Below are positions 46,764 to 46,838 of a stretch of 46,838 bases of DNA, piece after piece. The stretch covers positions 1-46,838 of the forward strand of contig NZ_JAUYAN010000250.1 in the NCBI RefSeq assembly GCF_030693485.1, in the 5' to 3' direction. The position numbers were made by a program, and so were the translations under genes. Within the stretch, counting starts at the first letter, position 1, and each line of letters begins with the position of its first letter. Source of the stretch: Bradyrhizobium sp. Lineage in GTDB: Bacteria; Pseudomonadota; Alphaproteobacteria; Rhizobiales; Xanthobacteraceae. A model generated the notes under the pieces. It did not search any database, was not told the origin of the DNA, and saw only the letters and a list, made by a program, of their open reading frames with translations.

Positions 46764-46838
46764 TCAGCTACCCGCGACGAAGAACGACGCCAGCCGGGTC
46801 TGGATATTCTCCGCGATCTCCTGCGCGGCGCGGTCTTC
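46764..46838 (-). CDS. lptE: LPS-assembly lipoprotein LptE, 3' end
   Basis: Only the last 24 codons and the TGA stop (46766-46764) are in the window; they read EDRAAQEIAENIQTRLASFF then VAGS. This end matches alphaproteobacterial LptE, the outer-membrane partner of LptD in LPS export, and the position next to holA is the conserved one. The identification rests on a short tail plus context. Confidence 0.75.
   Translation of the reverse strand, partial: EDRAAQEIAENIQTRLASFFVAGS

Overview
This is an alphaproteobacterial chromosome segment, almost certainly from the Nitrobacteraceae (Bradyrhizobium, Rhodopseudomonas, Nitrobacter, Afipia group). The evidence is high GC with long antisense shadow ORFs, the gene orders hrcA-grpE, rph-rdgB-hemW, hisB-DUF2628-hisH-hisA-hisF-hisE-coaA, hslV-hslU, secB/dnaQ-coaE-maf-ppsR, hemJ-rho-mnmE-mnmG-rsmG-parA-parB and holA-lptE, and several intergenic palindromes of the kind scattered through Bradyrhizobium genomes. 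No rRNA, tRNA, CRISPR array, integrase or transposase was seen.

Layout. 1-6.6 kb: the heat-shock genes hrcA, grpE and dnaK (5' end only) lie on the minus strand. About 4 kb of plus-strand accessory genes separates grpE from dnaK: a secreted protein, a Tat-type nicotinamidase, an AraC regulator, a VOC protein and a HAD hydrolase. 6.7-13.2 kb: RNA and nucleotide housekeeping (rph, rdgB, hemW), then a receptor-like lipoprotein, rsmI, yraN and gshB. 13.3-18.5 kb: small accessory genes, including a Tat-type metallo-beta-lactamase-fold hydrolase, a KTSC protein, an AT-rich RhuM-family gene broken by a single -1 frameshift, and the ComM/YifB ATPase. 18.7-29.9 kb: a hybrid histidine kinase, the histidine operon ending in coaA, the HslVU protease and a polytopic membrane protein. 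30-33.8 kb: a Tim44-like protein, MltA and an Smr protein in an overlapping cluster, then secB.

33.8-46.8 kb looks like the replication-origin domain. dnaQ, coaE, maf and ppsR run leftward; hemJ, rho, mnmE, mnmG, rsmG, parA and parB run rightward. Between ppsR and hemJ is a 483-base gene-free stretch with an AT-rich core, four GANTC sites and near-consensus DnaA boxes, which I propose as oriC. Four parS palindromes lie 3.7-6.3 kb to its right, around mnmG and inside rsmG, next to parA-parB. The window ends in the 3' end of lptE.

Most genes are ordinary core genes. The points most worth a second look are the origin/parS domain, the RhuM frameshift at an A6T slippery sequence, the insertion that splits the grpE-dnaK neighbourhood, the C-rich leader of rho, a 16-base tandem repeat upstream of secB, and several families of intergenic palindromes. 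I did not find a clearly new multi-gene defence or metabolic system.
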